Shown in pieces: positions 14,316-14,938 of a DNA stretch of 14,938 nucleotides. Below the pieces are notes generated by a model. The model saw only the letters and a list, made by a program, of their open reading frames with translations. It was not told where the DNA came from and did not search any database. The stretch is from contig JAGBAI010000059.1 of NCBI GenBank assembly GCA_017939025.1, positions 1 to 14,938 on the forward strand. The letters run 5' to 3'. Source of the stretch: Oscillospiraceae bacterium (GTDB taxonomy: Bacteria > Bacillota_A > Clostridia > Oscillospirales > Oscillospiraceae). Position 1 is the stretch's first letter, and each line of letters opens with the position of its first letter. The translations under genes and the position numbers were made by a program.

Positions 14316-14337
14316 ACATGAACGATTGCTCATATGT
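14316..14337 (+). promoter_or_regulatory. ArsR/SmtB-like operator
   Basis: The imperfect palindrome ATGAACGATTGCTCAT (14318-14333, 12 of 16 positions symmetrical, extended by ACA...TGT) lies just downstream of the -10 box. Its TGA-C...G-TCA half sites resemble operators of ArsR/SmtB metal sensors such as CzrA and SmtB. Binding here would block transcription until metal is present. The regulator gene is not in the window. Confidence 0.6.
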
Positions 14338-14361
14338 TAAAGCATATAAGGAGGCACCCCC

Positions 14362-14938
14362 ATGGCAAAAAAGGTCTATATCATAGAAAATCTGGACTGT
14401 GCCAACTGTGCAGCCAAGATTGAATCCAAAATCAACGCCCTTGAGCAGGTGCAGGAGGCCACCATCACCTTCTCCACCAAGCAGCTCCGGGTCACCGCCG
14501 AGGATCCCGACGCTCTTCTGCCGGAGATGACCAAAATCGCCCGCTCCATTGAGCACAGCGCCGTCATCTACCCCCGGGACAAAGCCCCCAAGCACCCCCG
14601 CCGGGAGCATTCCCACCACGAGCACAGTGAACACTGCGGCTGCGGTCATGACCATCACCATGAACACCTCCACGACCACGAGTGTGGCTGTGGGCACGAG
14701 CACCACCATGACCACGAGTGTTCCTGCGGCCATGACCATCACCATGAGCACCACCACGACCACGAGTGTGGCTGTGGGCACGCGCATGACCACCACCAAA
14801 AAGAATATACGGAAAAAGGAAATATTCGTCGTCATGCACAGACGATAGCGTGCAAGGATTGTGGACCTAGATTGCGATATGTTGCTATGCAAGGTACTGT
14901 GGAAATGGACACAAATGATGTGCAGCATTTCCTGCAAA
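14362..14938 (+). CDS. HMA-domain, His/Cys-rich metal-binding protein (partial, probable metal ATPase N-terminus)
   Basis: The first 192 residues of an open frame that continues beyond the window. Residues 1-75 form a heavy-metal-associated domain with the metal ligands in LDCANCAAKI (C13, C16). Residues 82-145 are a His/Asp/Glu/Cys-rich tract with four CxC units (92/94, 108/110, 120/122, 136/138) in imperfect repeats of 12-16 residues. This layout is typical of the cytoplasmic N-terminus of clostridial Zn/Cd/Co P1B-type ATPases. Start ATG has AAGGAGG 7 nt upstream. After about residue 146 the expected membrane helices do not follow; instead an AT-richer stretch encodes a soluble-looking segment with CKDCG (C164, C167). 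A different protein, a fusion or an insertion is therefore possible. Confidence 0.8.
   Translation, partial: MAKKVYIIENLDCANCAAKIESKINALEQVQEATITFSTKQLRVTAEDPDALLPEMTKIARSIEHSAVIYPRDKAPKHPRREHSHHEHSEHCGCGHDHHHEHLHDHECGCGHEHHHDHECSCGHDHHHEHHHDHECGCGHAHDHHQKEYTEKGNIRRHAQTIACKDCGPRLRYVAMQGTVEMDTNDVQHFLQ

Noticed and set aside
14314..14937. Minus-strand frames opposite the His-rich tract (Val/Met-rich or Arg/Gly/His-rich)
   Set aside because: They are antisense readings of the CAC/CAT-rich repeats; the plus strand has the promoter, ribosome site and HMA domain.

Overview
The window looks like a chromosomal segment of a GC-moderate Firmicute, most likely an Oscillospiraceae/Ruminococcaceae-type gut Clostridium. 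This is inferred from strong AGGAGG-type ribosome sites with TTG and GTG starts, a DUF1292 protein, a clostridial SurA-type lipoprotein, and head genes of the type found in clostridial phages. Species cannot be fixed from the sequence.

Left part (1-7567), housekeeping and accessory genes. murA (peptidoglycan precursor synthesis, minus strand) follows an RsmF/NOP2-type RNA cytosine methyltransferase on the same strand but has its own consensus promoter. Divergent from them run a membrane acyltransferase (AT3 family), a 120-residue unknown protein and a pyridoxamine-phosphate-oxidase-fold flavoprotein. A bidirectional terminator separates these from a convergent, unusual exported lipoprotein that joins a parvulin foldase domain to a C39-like cysteine peptidase domain and a C-terminal zinc ribbon. 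A small acidic DUF1292 protein is transcribed divergently from it and ends at another bidirectional terminator.

Middle part (7607-14170, all minus strand), a compact phage-derived cassette in packaging-to-head order: large terminase, portal, prohead protease, HK97-type major capsid, a probable connector, a probable head-closure protein, and two small tail- or baseplate-like proteins. All eight frames are open and the TerL and protease active-site residues are visible. No small terminase, tape measure, tail fibre, lysis gene, integrase or repressor is present; on its downstream side a terminator and a host gene follow directly. It is either a pruned prophage or a maintained particle-forming system.

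Right edge (14283-14938): a consensus promoter with an ArsR/SmtB-like operator drives a heavy-metal-associated (HMA) protein with a long His/Cys-rich tract. The gene runs off the window, and its composition changes abruptly after the His tract.

Two families of non-coding repeats occupy the gaps. One, about 200 bp, is present three times (1-141, about 1563-1807, 11360-11561). It has inverted ends and several odd palindromes whose stems differ between copies while staying self-complementary and whose centre (ACT/AGT) is constant, pointing to conserved folding. It abuts or overlaps stop codons. The second is a 138 bp MITE-like element (12748-12885) between terL and the portal gene. Two of the repeats lie inside the phage cassette, between genes, without breaking any frame.
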